A stretch of 64,000 nucleotides of DNA from Cheilinus undulatus (GCF_018320785.1 NC_054881.1:15624275-15688274); one strand, 5' to 3'; positions 37,601-49,135 are shown, counted from the stretch's first letter. Numbers and translations are program-made. Notes: generated from the sequence alone by a model not told the origin.

Positions 37601-40600
37601 TGATGAGCAGGAAACAGCCCAAAATTTCACCTCCATTAAAGAACAAAACATTTCAGAACTGCAGGTTCCATTTACTTCTCTCCTTTAAACCAGTGATTCT
37701 CAACTGGTGGGTTGGGACCCAAAAGTGGTGAAAGTCACCAAGTTTTTTTTCCAGAGGGTTGCCAATTCCAATGTATGGCCGGCTTGAGAGAACATACTGT
37801 ACATCCATACTTTTTTAAAGTAAATTTTTGTCTTTTTCTCCAGATTTCAACTTATTTATCTTCCCCTACAAAACAAAGAAGGTTGTGCCAAGATTATAAG
37901 GGAAGTCCTCAGCAAATTAAATATTTTCTATGGTATTTTGGGAAAACAAAGTAAATTGAAATGAATGCAAGCATGTCTGTCTGTTTTTATACGCCTTATA
38001 AACATGTTTGTTTCACCCTATCTTCTGTTTAATCACATTAAACAGAAGATAGCTGCAACATTTTTATTTAATTTCAGAGGTTGAACATTTTTAAAAATCT
38101 GGCTCAGGATTTCTGATGAGGGGACAGAGGTGGACTATTTGAGAACCACTGCTTTAAACAACTCTATATTTGGCTCTATAGAAAAACAATACATTATAAA
38201 AAAGGCCACTGACCAAAGCTAGAGATTTTGAGATCACAAATGACAGGGTTTATACACATTTTCAAATTCAAGCACTTGTTAGGCACGCTCAACCTCTTCC
38301 ATTGCCTTTTAACTGTGATAAATTCTATATTAGTACAAAAATATAAACCGTATTCTTCAAAATATTATTTCACTTCCTTATCATGTGTAAAGATAGCATG
38401 CAATAAATGACCAAAATTCTGTTTTTAATAGTTGCTGGTGAATAACAAATTACAGGAAACACAACTATGCCAGTGTTAAATAATTGTGCAAAAAAACCAA
38501 ACATATTTTTTCAGTTATGTGAATTTATGTCCCATCATCAGTGAAGATTGTTACTTGAAGTTTACCTGGCTACTGCTTCATGTTGTCTATGTTTTTTCCT
38601 GATATTATCTTACTGATTATTTTTTTAGAATTACAATTTTGGATGTGGGAAAATCTCTGACTAATTCTATTTCTCTATCCAATAAGCTAACCTTTTAATC
38701 AGATAGCTATTTTGATTGTGAAAGGTATGCAATTACAATTTCAAGAACTTTATTCTTTATAAATCCAACCACTTTTTAAACCTTAAAAACACCAAAATTC
38801 GAGCATTTTCAAGGATTTAAAGCCCCCATATGAACCCTGACTTCTAAATCACAGGAGAACCGTTTTTATACAGTGGTTGTCAGAAAAGTGAATGCTTGGA
38901 TACTGAATAAAAACACATTTAAAACAACACAATCTTCATTATTTTAAAGATTAACCGTTTTGGAAAGTACAAAAAAAAAGAAAAATGCAGATCTACAAAT
39001 GTTTTTGAGGTAGCAAGACAGAGCCATCTAAACTGCATAAAGCCATGTTTGCTTGCTTGTTTGCTTGCTGTGTTAACTTTAAACAATAACATTACTCAGT
39101 ATAAAGTGTCTGGGTCTCTTATACTTGTTGTATCAGAACAGGTATCATGCTATTTGAATTTTACAACTATCATATCAAGATTTAAAATTCTGGCATTGTG
39201 GGAATCATATTTTCTACATTTGTTAACCTACATCATCCTTGCTGGCTGCTGATGACTAGTGAAGTTTTTGAATAAATTATGAAAGAATGCTACAGTTTTA
39301 GTCAGAGGACAACAGAGAGGAACAGTGAACTTCAAGGAGCAATCCTTTCGTGTAACTTACATATTCAAGTTTTTTATATGATTAAATACCTGCAAGACCA
39401 CCAGTGGCAGCTGATAGACCGAAGAAGCCCTCCTTTGGAATGATCATATTGTCCACTTTAGTGCAGAATTCATAGTCGTCTTTATTTGGAGTGAAACCAT
39501 TATTGATCATCACCTGAAGAGGAACATACAACAATAATAAATTAACTTCAAAAATGCCTTTATATGCATGTTTACAGACTGGTATATAGGTGATTTATTT
39601 TATACATGTGAGAGTTTCTGCTTATTCCTACCGTCAGGGTCTTCTTGTAGTACGTTATTTTGGCTCTGATGGGATAGGGTTTGTTGCGGAAGTCTCGTAA
39701 ACACGTCCCAAGAGCTTGTGTAGATCCGTCACTGGATCAAAACAACATTTTCAGACAAAATATATCGATTACAAACAGCAGACACAGCACTGAGCTCCAT
39801 GCAGACTCTGAAGATCAGGGAGGAATAATACTTTGTGATTAAAGATGATTAAATAAGTGAATGACACGAATGCTTACAAGTAGATTTTTGTAAACACTTG
39901 TTCAAAGGTGACGTAAACACGCTGAATTACCAGACATACTAGAATGGCACTGACAGAGTGATTTAAAGCTTTCACTGGCCGAAGGGGGAGATTAGGAAAG
40001 ATAGAGGATTGTTTACTTTCCAAGCAAATATAATCATATTTCCTAATCTGCTTTAAGTTGTTAAATTTCTCAGCTGGTGACGACATTAGAGCAGAGCAGA
40101 AGAAATGTTTACTTACTTCTGGTGGTCATAAACAAGTTTGCCGTTGTTTCCCACAACAATGATAGCAGGGTTATTTTTCTAGAAGGGGATGAGAGAACGA
40201 GGAAACCATTAATCCTTTTTTTCATCTGGAGACTGGAGGTGGCTTTGCTTTAAGGTAATCTTATTGAAAAAAATCAATCAAATACCTGAGCACAAGTAAA
40301 TATTATTCTATTTTGATTAAAAAAAAAATAGATTTAGGAAAATATTTTGCAAAACAGCCATAGATGAGAGTTTATGTACAAAATCACCATAGTGTACACA
40401 CCTGTTTTAACATTTTTACCTGTTTATTTACTGTATAAATGACAGATTCTGTTTCACTTCAGGTTTAAAAAACTCTCCTAACAAGGCCATCACAGTGCCA
40501 AATTTTTAACCTTGCTACAATTATAATCACAATAAAACAATCATTATACCTTTGTCAATACTGTACAAACAACAATAAAGTCCTGGGTACCCAAACTTTG

Positions 40601-43600
40601 GTAATTTCTTGTTTTGGATTTACCAAAAAATGGCAGAAAAACATCTGAACACTGTCTAACTTCCACAAATAAGCAGTAGGTATGCATACGTATGACTGAG
40701 GATCTGGACGTTTCTGGACTTTTTGATCAGAGTAGAAGTAAAAGAGGTTGTATTGGTATGAAACGTGATACTGGAGTGCATAAAAGTGTTTTGACAACCT
40801 TACTTCCTACAAAACTATTTAACATGACCCAAACAGATTCTTGGCCTAATGTTGACAGTGTGTCAGCTCACTGTCAAAAGCATGTGGCACATAGTCATTT
40901 GGGGCGTATCCGTCTACATTATTCTATCCAGACAGCTCACAATCCGAGCCCTTTACTTACGCTGATGTGCAAACTGTAAGAATGGAACAAGCTTTTTAAG
41001 ATATTATGTCAATTTTTTTTTTGTACATCTAAATATCAGGAACATCCTGCACCACAGACTGCAGATATAAAGCCCAGCTCAGACCAAAGATTTACGTTTA
41101 AAGATCCTGTAAAGTGAAAATAAATCTGCATTTAGGTATGTTCTATGGCAGGTCACTGTGTTATGAACCCCCAGGTCAAATTTCAGTCAAATAAAACATC
41201 TCTTGGTTTATAAAATTAAGCTTCAAAATCATGAAAAATGAGGCAGTAAAATCTGCTCTAGGATGGTGTGGGCATGTCTGTTAAATAAGCTGAAGCCACG
41301 CCCACTCAGGAGGAATACGATCCTCTCAAATTAAAAATATGCAACAATCTGAATGGAAGAAAGCACTCACGCCATTCCTGCACCCTGACCTTACATTGAC
41401 CTTATGGTCAGAGCGCAGCTCTCTGTTTCTGTGCCAGAGAAGAGACAAAGTCCGTTTTCTGGCTCAAATCTCGGTGAACAGAAAAAGCATATTAAACTGT
41501 TAACTTTCGATAAAGGCAGTGACATCATTTAACAACAGACTGTATGATGACAATGAACTGCTCTGTGATTCTATATCAGAGTGTTAGAGGGGTTGGGTCA
41601 TTCTCCACTGTAGGCCAGTGACATCACTAGCCCACATATTGGCCCCGCCCAAATTAAACCAAGCAAGGAAACGCCATGAAAAACTTTCTAATGGTCTAAA
41701 TCCAAAATTCAGTCACATGTAGATCTCAGTGTTTTCACATATTTACAGCAACCATATTCCAACCTATCTAGTGTGTGAAGACAAATTTTGGATTTCACTT
41801 TACAGGGTCTTTAAGAACATCACTGGTAACAGTTGCAACTGTCTGAACTGAGCCGTCGCAGTTCAGATCAAGCGATCTGATGCAGTGGTCTGTGATGCAG
41901 CTCTTCAAAGTTGCAGACAGCTGGTGTTAGGACATTGTAAGCACATACTGTTAATGTGAAAAAGGGGATATACATCTCATCTTCAAAGTCTGTAAATGCA
42001 GATTTCATTAGATTAAGTCATTCTATGAATTTTGGGAATGATTACATCTATCTTTTTTGAGTTTTCACACAGAAACTTCAGCCCGTACACACTCCTGTCT
42101 CCTCCATCTGCTACACATCATGCTTAAATGCACAGCTGATGGAGGAGACAGGAGTGTTAATGTGCTGAAGTCTCTGTGTGAAAACTTAAAAAAGATGGCA
42201 GATAGCCAAGAGGCAGATAAATGTCAAACACGGAAATAGGAAAATCATTTTGAAAAGGCTCTCCTTTTCCAGCTGGCACATAATATTACACATAGTTATT
42301 ATCATGACCATAAAGACTCAGGAACAAAAAACAGTTAAAACGCAACATTTCCTCTTGTGGAGACAGATTCATTGTGCAGTAATTTCAGAAATAAATCATC
42401 CATGATGCATCGGCTCCTTCACTTAAATCAGTTTAAACTGGCAGGAGTTTAGAATGTTGCAAAGTTAGTTTCAGACTGCAAAGATAGGTTCAACTTGTCT
42501 CACCACGAATCTTTGGTGTGAACTAGGCTTTAGACCAGGTTTACATGGATTACAGTGCAGTCATTTTATGTTCTCAAGATGCCAGCTTTGTGGCTGACTG
42601 CTTCTCGTTTAAAGACAGACCCATCTCTGGGAGCATTATTTCGTTTGCTAACTATACAATGTGATTGCTGAGTGTAAAACTGATGTTAGGACTTTGTAAT
42701 TGGACTGTTGTTTCTGTAGCAGGTGTCACGAGAAACAACAGTAAGATAGCTTTACTTGACTTCGTGTTTGGTTGCAAACCTGCTTATGAACTTAACCATG
42801 AAAAAAGGAACTTGTTGTGGATCAAAAAAGAAGTAAAGGAGCAGTAAAAAAGTAGATTTTTGTAGAAACAAGGTGCACACATCTTCTGACTTGTCTACTG
42901 AGCTGTCTGAGTTTGTAAAGTAAAATGAGACATTATTTAGGGATTTTTGAAGGTGGTTCATATGAGGTACTTGGCTATAGTAGTATCATTAGCCTCCAGT
43001 GATTTCTGTGAAAGTTGATCCTGTGGTTATTACGTGCTCAAAGAGATCTGCGGCATAGCGGCTATTAGAGGTGTAATGGTACAGAAAAATTTCAGTTCGG
43101 TACGAACCTCAGTTTGAAGTCACGCTTTGGTACGTTTTCAGTACGGTAATTGAAGCAAATAAATAAAATGTAATTTTAATTTTTAAATTAAATTGTATTA
43201 AAATAAATAGGCTGAATAAATTACATTTATATTATTAATAGTGCTGTAACCTCCTTCCAAAAGTTCTTCAATGATTAAAAATATTACTAAATAAATACAT
43301 TTTTGAGTTACTAGGTTATTTTCATTGATATATTGACATATTTATCCCAATTCTTTAAACACCAAAATTTCCCAGCCAATTTGAACGCATAATCATACTA
43401 CCTTGCGTTAGCTTGTTAAGTATGTTAATTAGCATCTTTCCTGCTGATTTCAACACGGACTTCAGCACTAGACTACTTTTTTAATCAATGGGACCTACTA
43501 CAAAGTTTGGGAGAACTTTTCACAGCCCATCTTGGCGGATAAAGAGGTTAGAGCTGTTTTAAATCTGAGGATATCTCTACCTAGGACGCAGCTGCAGAGT

Positions 43601-46600
43601 CTGTCTCTCCCTCCTTCGAGGCTGACATATGAAGGTAAAATTAATTTGATTCACAGAGCCAGAGCACCACCGTTATAATAAAAACGATCTTAAAGAAAAA
43701 TAAATTTATAACCGGCTGATAAGACTTTGCTGTTCCTCCTCTTTACAGTGACGTTCTTGTTTGAGTGGAGCTTTTTCAAATGCTTTGATTGGTCATGGGC
43801 CAAGAAAATATGTTGGCTAGCCTGTGTGATGTGTCGAAAATGTACAAAGCACTTCATTTCACCCAGAAAAATCCTCTGTGTCGGGCATTAATTAACGATG
43901 CAGCTTTCGGCATTTTGTCTCCTTCTGCCGCGCAGATATCCTCTGATCAGCTGTGTGGGTGTGCGGGCTTCTACAGGGATAATAAAAGAACAAGCTAGAA
44001 CAAAGACAATATGATTGATTTCGACTCAAGTAATGATTATGTACCGTCAAACTGTGGATACGAAAGGGTATTTGTGTGAACCGGAGTATACTGAAGAAGA
44101 ACTTATACAGATGGAGAGTCAGTGGGCTAAAAGAGAGAGCAGAGAAACTTCATTTGAAAGTTTTGAACAGGCGAGATCCCAACATGGGTCTGCATTTTCC
44201 ACACCTACACCACCAGGTAACTCGGGATCTCTCCCACAGGAGCAACTTTCACAGAAATCACTGGAGGCTAATGCCATTGCTATAGCCAGGTACCTAATAC
44301 GACCTAAAAATCCCCAAATGTCCCTTTAAGGAACAGTGGTGGTCATATTTTGCATCACTATAGCTGCGAAGGACATTGTAGTGGTTTAACCAAAGCGTGC
44401 TATATTATGTGCTGTGATAAAAAAAAAAAATCAATGCCCTAACTATGAACTGTAGTATATCATAATTACTGCATTAATGCCTACAGCCCTAAGCGTAACA
44501 CTTTTTGCAGAACTTTTGGAAACATACAATCATTTGAAGTTGTGGTTAAGCTGACACCAACCTTTCCATCATTGTCAAAAGAGTCGAAAAAGATTCCAAT
44601 CCCATTCCAGTTGTCAGCCGCACCGTACACAGGACCATCAAGGCCTTGCCCAGTAGTGAACCACACTGCCTGTAACACAAAGAAAATATGGAGCAAATAT
44701 GAGGGACCTATGAAAGTGCTTTAAAGAAGAGACGTTTCTGTGAACGTTTGTGCTGTTTCTATCATCAGCAAATATAATAAGTAAACAAATATTTGTGTTG
44801 AAGTGTTGCATTAGGAAAAAGCTTGATTAACTGATGTTTCTTCTTCATGGATATCTTTGATACACTCAGTGTCACGGGCAAGCAAACCCCTAAAATTTAG
44901 TGCCTGAGATGTTAGAAAGAAATAATACAGAAGTGAATTAAAACCAAAGTGATACAAAATTTCTTAAATGTGACACTTCAAACCCTGACAAACTGAACTG
45001 CACCCAACCAGACCTTTTGGTAAAAACAGACCAAATGTGAGTGTTGTTGAGTCCAACTACTCCAACTACTGTGCGACTGCAATCATGCTGACCATACTGC
45101 TATTTGCAAGTGCAATAATGATATAATACATAAATGGTAACATAAGTCTACTTGCTTGATTATCAAAGAAAATCCAGAGAGCGATGGTAGTTTTGAAGTT
45201 TATTTCTCAGCTCAAAACATACAAATAATCAGTTGCATAAAAAATACTAAATCTGAAGTTTTAACAGTACTGCTTTCAAAACTTCACTTAATATTTTCCA
45301 ACAAATGAAAAGTTTTTCTGTTTCAAAAATAAAGGCACTTGCACAAAGTCACAAGGTGCAACAGTGACAATTCAAATTTAAAAGCCTTCGCAGGCATTAC
45401 TGTAAACCATTTAAGTACTACTTAATAAAAGAATAATTATCACCTTTTATGTAATTATGATGTAATTGTGATTGCTATTTAACTAATTGTGCAGCACTAA
45501 TCTTTGTCTGCCACTGTTATTGTGTGAGCTTATTAACCTTGCCTTAATGTAACACAACTTTCAGGACTTAAGTAGCTCATGGTATTTTGAAAGTTGGCAC
45601 AGCTGTAAACAAAACAAAACTGGCATCCTCATAGTGCTTCTATTCAGAAATCACCACCTGTCCTACATCTAGATTTCTTCTCTAGGCTGTGACGTCGTCT
45701 GCAAACAACCTATTCAACTTGTTCCACATTTTTACTGAAACTGGACTGCTGCCAAGCAGTCCAAACATTCAATTCTTGTTGGTTTGTTTGTCTCCTTTGT
45801 TGCCACAGAGCAGCTTCTTAGTTGTATTTGCAAATTTCAATCTATCAGAGAGCAAGATAGTGATTCTGAGGCACAAGATTATAGATCAGTCAGTGATGTT
45901 AACTCACTTTGCTTAGGAAAGCTGGCTTAAACAGAAAGATATACATTATGAAAAATTCCAGTGATGCTGTGCTGTCAGCACTCAGGGAATTCCTCCTATC
46001 AGAGTAGAGCTCAACAGGAACAACCTTCTTTCTGGTGGCTCTGGTTCTGGAAGCATATTTCCCTTTTAAAGCCTTCATAGGCATTCTGCAGAATCCTTAT
46101 CACCATTTTAAATACACAAACCAAACTAAGCAGATACCTACGAACTTATGACTTTAAAACATTTGATTTAATGCAGAAACAGCATTCAAAAACTGAGAAA
46201 CTGGCAACAGTACAAGACTGTGTACTTACATTTTTATATAAGGATTAAAGAACTACGTATCCCTGAAACTACTGCAGTTCCTTTTAGTTATTGTTAAGGA
46301 TCGTTTTTAAACTTTCAAACTATATGGAAACATTTTTCCTACATTTATCTTGCAGGGTTTACATTTTATTTTAAAGTAAAATGGTACATTGTAGATGGAC
46401 ACAAGCTTGTATAGTGCTTGTCTAGTCTTCTGACTACTTGTGTCTTTCCCAAGGATGCACGCTGACGTGTCCTTGGGAAAGACAATTCACCAGTAGCTGG
46501 GGATTGAACCCGCAACCTTCCAGTTGCAGGAGAACCACCTCTACCTTCTGAGCCACAGTAGGTGTTGATATATCATGGTTTGTGCGTATGTATGGCTTTG

Positions 46601-49045
46601 TACCACAGCAGCATGACATCAACAGCTGACAGTGATCGTTTGCAGGCATAGTAGACAATTCCATGGTTATAGCAAGAAACAATCAGAAATGTCACCGTGA
46701 CACCCGAGTATTGTGGCTACTGTACTATTTTTGTCTGAGGTAAAAAGAAAGAGTTTTTCTTAAAAGAGGATTATATCCTAACAACATTTGCCTTCTGCTG
46801 GAGCTTGTGGTAACGTCTGACAAGATGACATCAAATCTGATCTGCTATGGAGAAACTGAATGGGATTTTTCATCCACTACCATGCTGTTGGCATTGCAGT
46901 TGTTACATAATTTAGCAATATCACATGAGGGAGGGAGGGAGGTTTTTCTGAACATAATCACACTGTGATTCAATCATAGGCATGAGACTGAAGTAGCTAA
47001 AAAGAAACGTGGTCAGAACTAACTGATGTATAATATGGGCTATCTACCTTAGGCAAAAGTAGAGGAGTTGTGGGTAAATGTATTTAATACCAGATTGATT
47101 CATAATGTTCAATGTTCTGTTCTAAGATAAGCACATTTGTTATTAGTTTATGCTTTAGGCCTGCTTACCAAACCATCCGCCCCCATCCTGCCTCTCCCCG
47201 AGACTCTGAAGGTCACCTCAGCCTCCCAGTGTTCAAAGCTGACTTTGTTTTTCGTCCACACACTGCCCCTCTGACTCCTGAGGGACGGCGTGATTCGCAC
47301 CTGGTCTGCACTGGGAATAGCATCTGGTATGAAGAGGAGAAGAGAGATGAAGGGAAAGACTTTAGCAACATGTTAAGAAGATAACTAGGGCTGTCAAATG
47401 ATGCATTATTTTATTGTGATTTATATCTGAATTTCTGTAGTTAATCGTGATTAAATGCATCGTTTTTTTTTAATCACATTCTAAAATCTTGCTTTTTTGC
47501 ATTTAACACTGTTTTGGTGTCATTTTTGGATTTTCTACTGTCTTAAATTAAGGCTAATTGGTTTCCTGTTTGGATACACACCTGCTTTTATAGGTAGATC
47601 AATGATTATGTCAGTCTTTAGTATGGAAAAAAGAACTTGGCATGGATTAAAAGGGAAATAAGGGGACAGGAAAAAGGTCAATGTTTAATGACAAAATGTT
47701 AATATGCCCTTTGACTTGTCCACTCAGCTGTTAGTGAGTTGTACTAAAAGTTAAATGACACAATAATGATCAGTGGTTCACTTATTATACTGTTACTGTC
47801 ACTGTGGCTGCAGGGACACATTGCAACAACCAAAGCATGCTGAAAGGAACAATAAAGCATGCAATAATCCTGATTTTAAAAGAGTAATGCACTAATTGTG
47901 GATCTTAGTTAACTGCAATTAATGCTATTAATCTTGACAGCTAAATAAAAAATCAAATGTAACCTTATTTCACCACAAATAATCTTCAAATACACCAAAA
48001 AGGAGTCTACAGTGACAAACATTTCCAGTGGTGCGTGTTAATACTGACCAACATGTAGTGTTTTTTTTCTTAAACCGGTTCAATGAAGGTATGTCTGCTC
48101 TCTCTACCTTGTATTGTCTTCAGAGAGGATTTCAGAAACTGCTTTCCTCTCCTTGTTTATAAACAATCTTTATTTACCCAGGACATAATCTAATGAAGAC
48201 AAAGGTTTAAGTCAACAAAGGTTTTGGTTGCTAACATATCTCCTTGTTGTCACTTGCTGCTTTCTGCTGACATATAAAACTGTACCTTTCAAACTTGGAT
48301 GTGCAGGTTGTCAGATTAGACAGAGCTTGTAGTAGTAGATGTTTTCATTTGTAATGATCTTAATATTTGCTGATCATGAAAAAGAAGGCTAGATCAAAAC
48401 TGCTGCAGTGTAATCTGTCTGCTTCTTATTGAACTCTCGTGTCAGCAGCTGCAGCACTCCTGTCTGTGTGTGATGCAAGAATCCAAAGGCTCATATTTGA
48501 ACGAGGAAAGTTCAGTACTACGGCTTCCTCTTTCTGCAGACATCGGCTGTAGTTCACGCGTTTCACGTGGTATTTTTAATCAGTCATTGCCACGTTTTAA
48601 CCCACCTTTAAAGCAAAGCTACGCTACTTAAATTCATGCTTCTCAAGGTTAAGTTTTGTATCGACAAAGAACTACTACTTCGTAACAATTAGACAGGAAA
48701 CACGGCTGTTATAAAGTATTAACCGGATAACCAGTCTTTATTCTATCATTCATATGTCGGTGTTTTAAGATAAACCAATAGCCGAGCAGCAGCTCAGTGA
48801 TGTTGACAGCTGGACTCAAACTTACTTCCAGAGTGGACCCAGAAGGGGATACCGCCGTCGGTTTGAGCCAGGTGCGGTCCTTTAAAGCTGTATTTGTACT
48901 CAAACCGCCGGTGAGGAGGCTCTTCTGGTGTCGAGGAAGCCGCGGCGGTGTCGGCGACACTCTGGTGAAACAATAACGTTGTCAGAAAACTTAATATCAA
49001 CACAAGAGCGCTCACAGCCCGGCGCTGCTCCATGGACACCGCCAT
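25601..49045 (-). CDS. lman1: LMAN1 / ERGIC-53 cargo lectin, 13 exons
   Basis: Coding exons, 5' to 3': 48826-49045, 47169-47323, 44562-44669, 40117-40178, 39632-39731, 39390-39513, 37211-37269, 36931-37063, 36498-36685, 34093-34172, 25925-26087, 25716-25840 and 25601-25637. Phases join without a break to 517 residues (human 510). The protein cycles between ER and ERGIC, exporting glycoproteins such as clotting factors V and VIII with MCFD2. Visible: signal peptide (about 1-32); L-type lectin domain (FEYKYSFKGPHL, DNWNGIGIFFDSFDNDGK with calcium-site residues, YDHQNDG); a coiled-coil stalk (KYQEEFQNFQQELDKKKEEF); CPELPPMPAC, whose two cysteines match those forming disulphide-linked oligomers; a transmembrane helix (HFAVFIVVQSVLFFCYIMY); and cytosolic KKFF, the ER-exit and retrieval signal. 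Met at 49045 is used; Met at 49033 is in frame. Confidence 0.97.
27405..27605 (+). mobile_element. tRNA-derived SINE with C/A-rich tail
   Basis: The head AATTTAGCTCATTGGGTAGA, then GC, is a tRNA-like A box region. The body ends CTTCCTGTCTCTCTATCC and AAATAAAGGCAAAAAAGCCC, typical of a fish SINE tail, followed by runs of C and A (27566-27603). GGCGCCAATTTA occurs twice at the head (27405-27445), which looks like a small internal duplication. It lies in lman1 intron 10. Confidence 0.7.
28855..29110. repeat. TAGCTA-rich degenerate repeat
   Basis: Frequent TAGCTA, TTAGCTACGTAGCT and AGCTATGTTAGC motifs occur over about 250 bases in lman1 intron 10. Many are self-complementary. It is a simple-repeat derivative; similar TTAGC/GCTAA enrichment occurs at 10880-11850. 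Confidence 0.6.
30200..30850. promoter_or_regulatory. Candidate conserved non-coding element in lman1 intron 10
   Basis: A 650-base unique stretch without microsatellites or recognisable transposons, in the 8-kb intron between exons 10 and 11. It has many developmental-factor cores: ATCTGATAAGG (GATA-type, 30438-30448), AGCTTAATC (30731-30739), TCTAATCTTC (30605-30614), AATCAATTGG (30376-30385) and ATCAGATTAC (30827-30836). Texture suggests constraint. It may serve rx3 or ccbe1 rather than lman1; this is inference. Confidence 0.35.
32971..33278. mobile_element. hAT-like MITE, diverged copy
   Basis: The left end CAGTGGTTTCCAACC and the right end CAGTTGAAAACCACC are imperfect terminal inverted repeats of the hAT CAGTG type. 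The interior includes GGAGACC with a C run and CACTTTTGGGTCCCATCCCA. The flanking octamers TTCTAGAG and TTATAAGG are only partly alike. Related to the better-preserved copy at 37691-38151. Confidence 0.7.
35099..35800 (-). mobile_element. LINE fragment with GATG microsatellite tail
   Basis: The minus strand encodes VKDFKYLGVLFTSEGRIDHE (about 35745-35686), then VVVKRELSQKEKLSFYQSVF and RFIQVVKMRFIRRVIWLSLR, the region behind the reverse transcriptase palm of a common fish non-LTR element. Frames are broken. The 3' end is a CATC run on the plus strand (35099-35131), which is the GATG tail of the element. A second member of the family lies at 49630-50190. Clade not settled. Confidence 0.8.
37691..38151. 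mobile_element. hAT-type MITE with intact 8-bp target-site duplication
   Basis: Terminal inverted repeats CAGTGATTCTCAA and TTGAGAACCACTG flank a 461-base non-coding element. Both sides carry CTTTAAAC (37683-37690 and 38152-38159), a perfect 8-base duplication diagnostic of hAT transposition. Inside, CTATCTTCTGTTTAA and its exact complement form a tight hairpin (about 38018-38052). It sits in lman1 intron 6 near exon 7. Confidence 0.9.
41102..41810. mobile_element. Non-autonomous TTAA-class DNA element
   Basis: The ends are AGATCCTGTAAAGTGAAAA and, on the opposite strand, AGACCCTGTAAAGTGAAAT, flanked on both sides by TTAA (41098-41101 and 41811-41814). A TTAA duplication is typical of piggyBac and Kolobok superfamilies. 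The element is 709 bases long with no transposase frame. It lies in lman1 intron 3. Confidence 0.85.
42049..42197. repeat. Strong inverted repeat, arms about 60 bp
   Basis: The left arm (about 42049-42110) includes GAGTTTTCACACAGAAACTTCAG and CTCCTGTCTCCTCCATC in order. The right arm (about 42138-42197) is the near-perfect reverse complement (GATGGAGGAGACAGGAG, then TCTGTGTGAAAACT). The loop is about 27 bases. A transcript would fold into a long stem. It lies in lman1 intron 3, just beyond the TTAA element. Confidence 0.85.
42660..42965 (+). repeat. Interspersed repeat shared with 47570-47800
   Basis: The ordered blocks AAAAGGAACTTG, GGATCAAAAAAGAAGTAAAGG, CTTCTGACTTGTCTACTGAGCTGT and AAAATGAGACA recur in diverged form near 47625-47770 inside a MITE. 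This is therefore probably a fragment of the same non-coding family lacking clear ends. No coding content. Confidence 0.5.
43060..43200. mobile_element. Possible hAT-type element end
   Basis: The segment AGAGGTGTAATGGTACAG, then TTCGGTACGAACC and GTACGTTTTCAGTACGGTA, resembles the terminus of fish hAT-like elements that begin GGTGTAACGGTAC. The matching far end was not found, so the extent is unknown. It may continue over 43200-44400, which also holds an odd open frame. Confidence 0.4.
44011..44329 (+). pseudogene. Frame-broken fragment with a YEPEYTEEEL-like motif, probably transposon-derived
   Basis: The plus strand encodes MIDFDSSNDYVPSNCGYE in one frame and then GYLCEPEYTEEELIQMESQ in the next, as if one frameshift splits a short acidic protein. 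A GYxxEPEYTEEEL motif with acidic flanks is found in many repetitive fish hypothetical proteins. The frame runs to 44329 without a recognisable domain, on the strand opposite lman1 in its intron 2 side. I do not recognise a definite family. Confidence 0.35.
46430..46565 (-). mobile_element. tRNA-derived SINE on the minus strand
   Basis: Read on the minus strand: TGGCTCAGAAGGTAGAGGTGG (A-box region), then GGAAGGTTGCGGGTTCAATC (B box), then the common fish SINE body CTTGGGAAAGACAATTCACC in inverse order on the plus strand. A 14-base exact inverted repeat (GTCTTTCCCAAGGA and its complement) sits at 46442-46483. It is in lman1 intron 2. Confidence 0.75.
47388..47942. mobile_element. MITE with GGGCTGTCAA termini
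   Basis: The left end is AGGGCTGTCAAATGATGCAT and the right end ATTAATCTTGACAGCT, pairing as terminal inverted repeats. TTAATCGTGATTAAATGCAT near the left and TAACTGCAATTAATGC near the right extend the pairing. This is a well-known fish MITE type (hAT-like). It is about 555 bases, non-coding, in lman1 intron 1, about 65 bases upstream of exon 2. Confidence 0.8.
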
Positions 49046-49135
49046 GTTTCTGTATCACTGCTGACGTAGCGCTGAGACCACGAGCATGACGGGATGCCTG
49101 AAGGGCCAACAGGGCGTTTTCTCATTGGACGGTTT
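49046..49135 (-). promoter_or_regulatory. Candidate lman1 proximal promoter
   Basis: This GC-richer segment lies directly upstream of the lman1 start. It has TGACGT at 49062-49067, a CRE/ATF6-like core, and ATTGG at 49124-49128, a CCAAT box read on the minus strand. No TATA box is seen, as expected of a housekeeping promoter. Human LMAN1 responds to ER stress, so an ATF6/XBP1-type site would make sense, but no full ERSE (CCAAT-N9-CCACG) is present. Confidence 0.35.

Noticed and set aside
37273-37731. Plus-strand 152-residue open frame, the second longest in the window
   Set aside because: It starts beside lman1 exon 7, runs through intron and into a hAT MITE, is low complexity and Lys-rich, and shows no domain.
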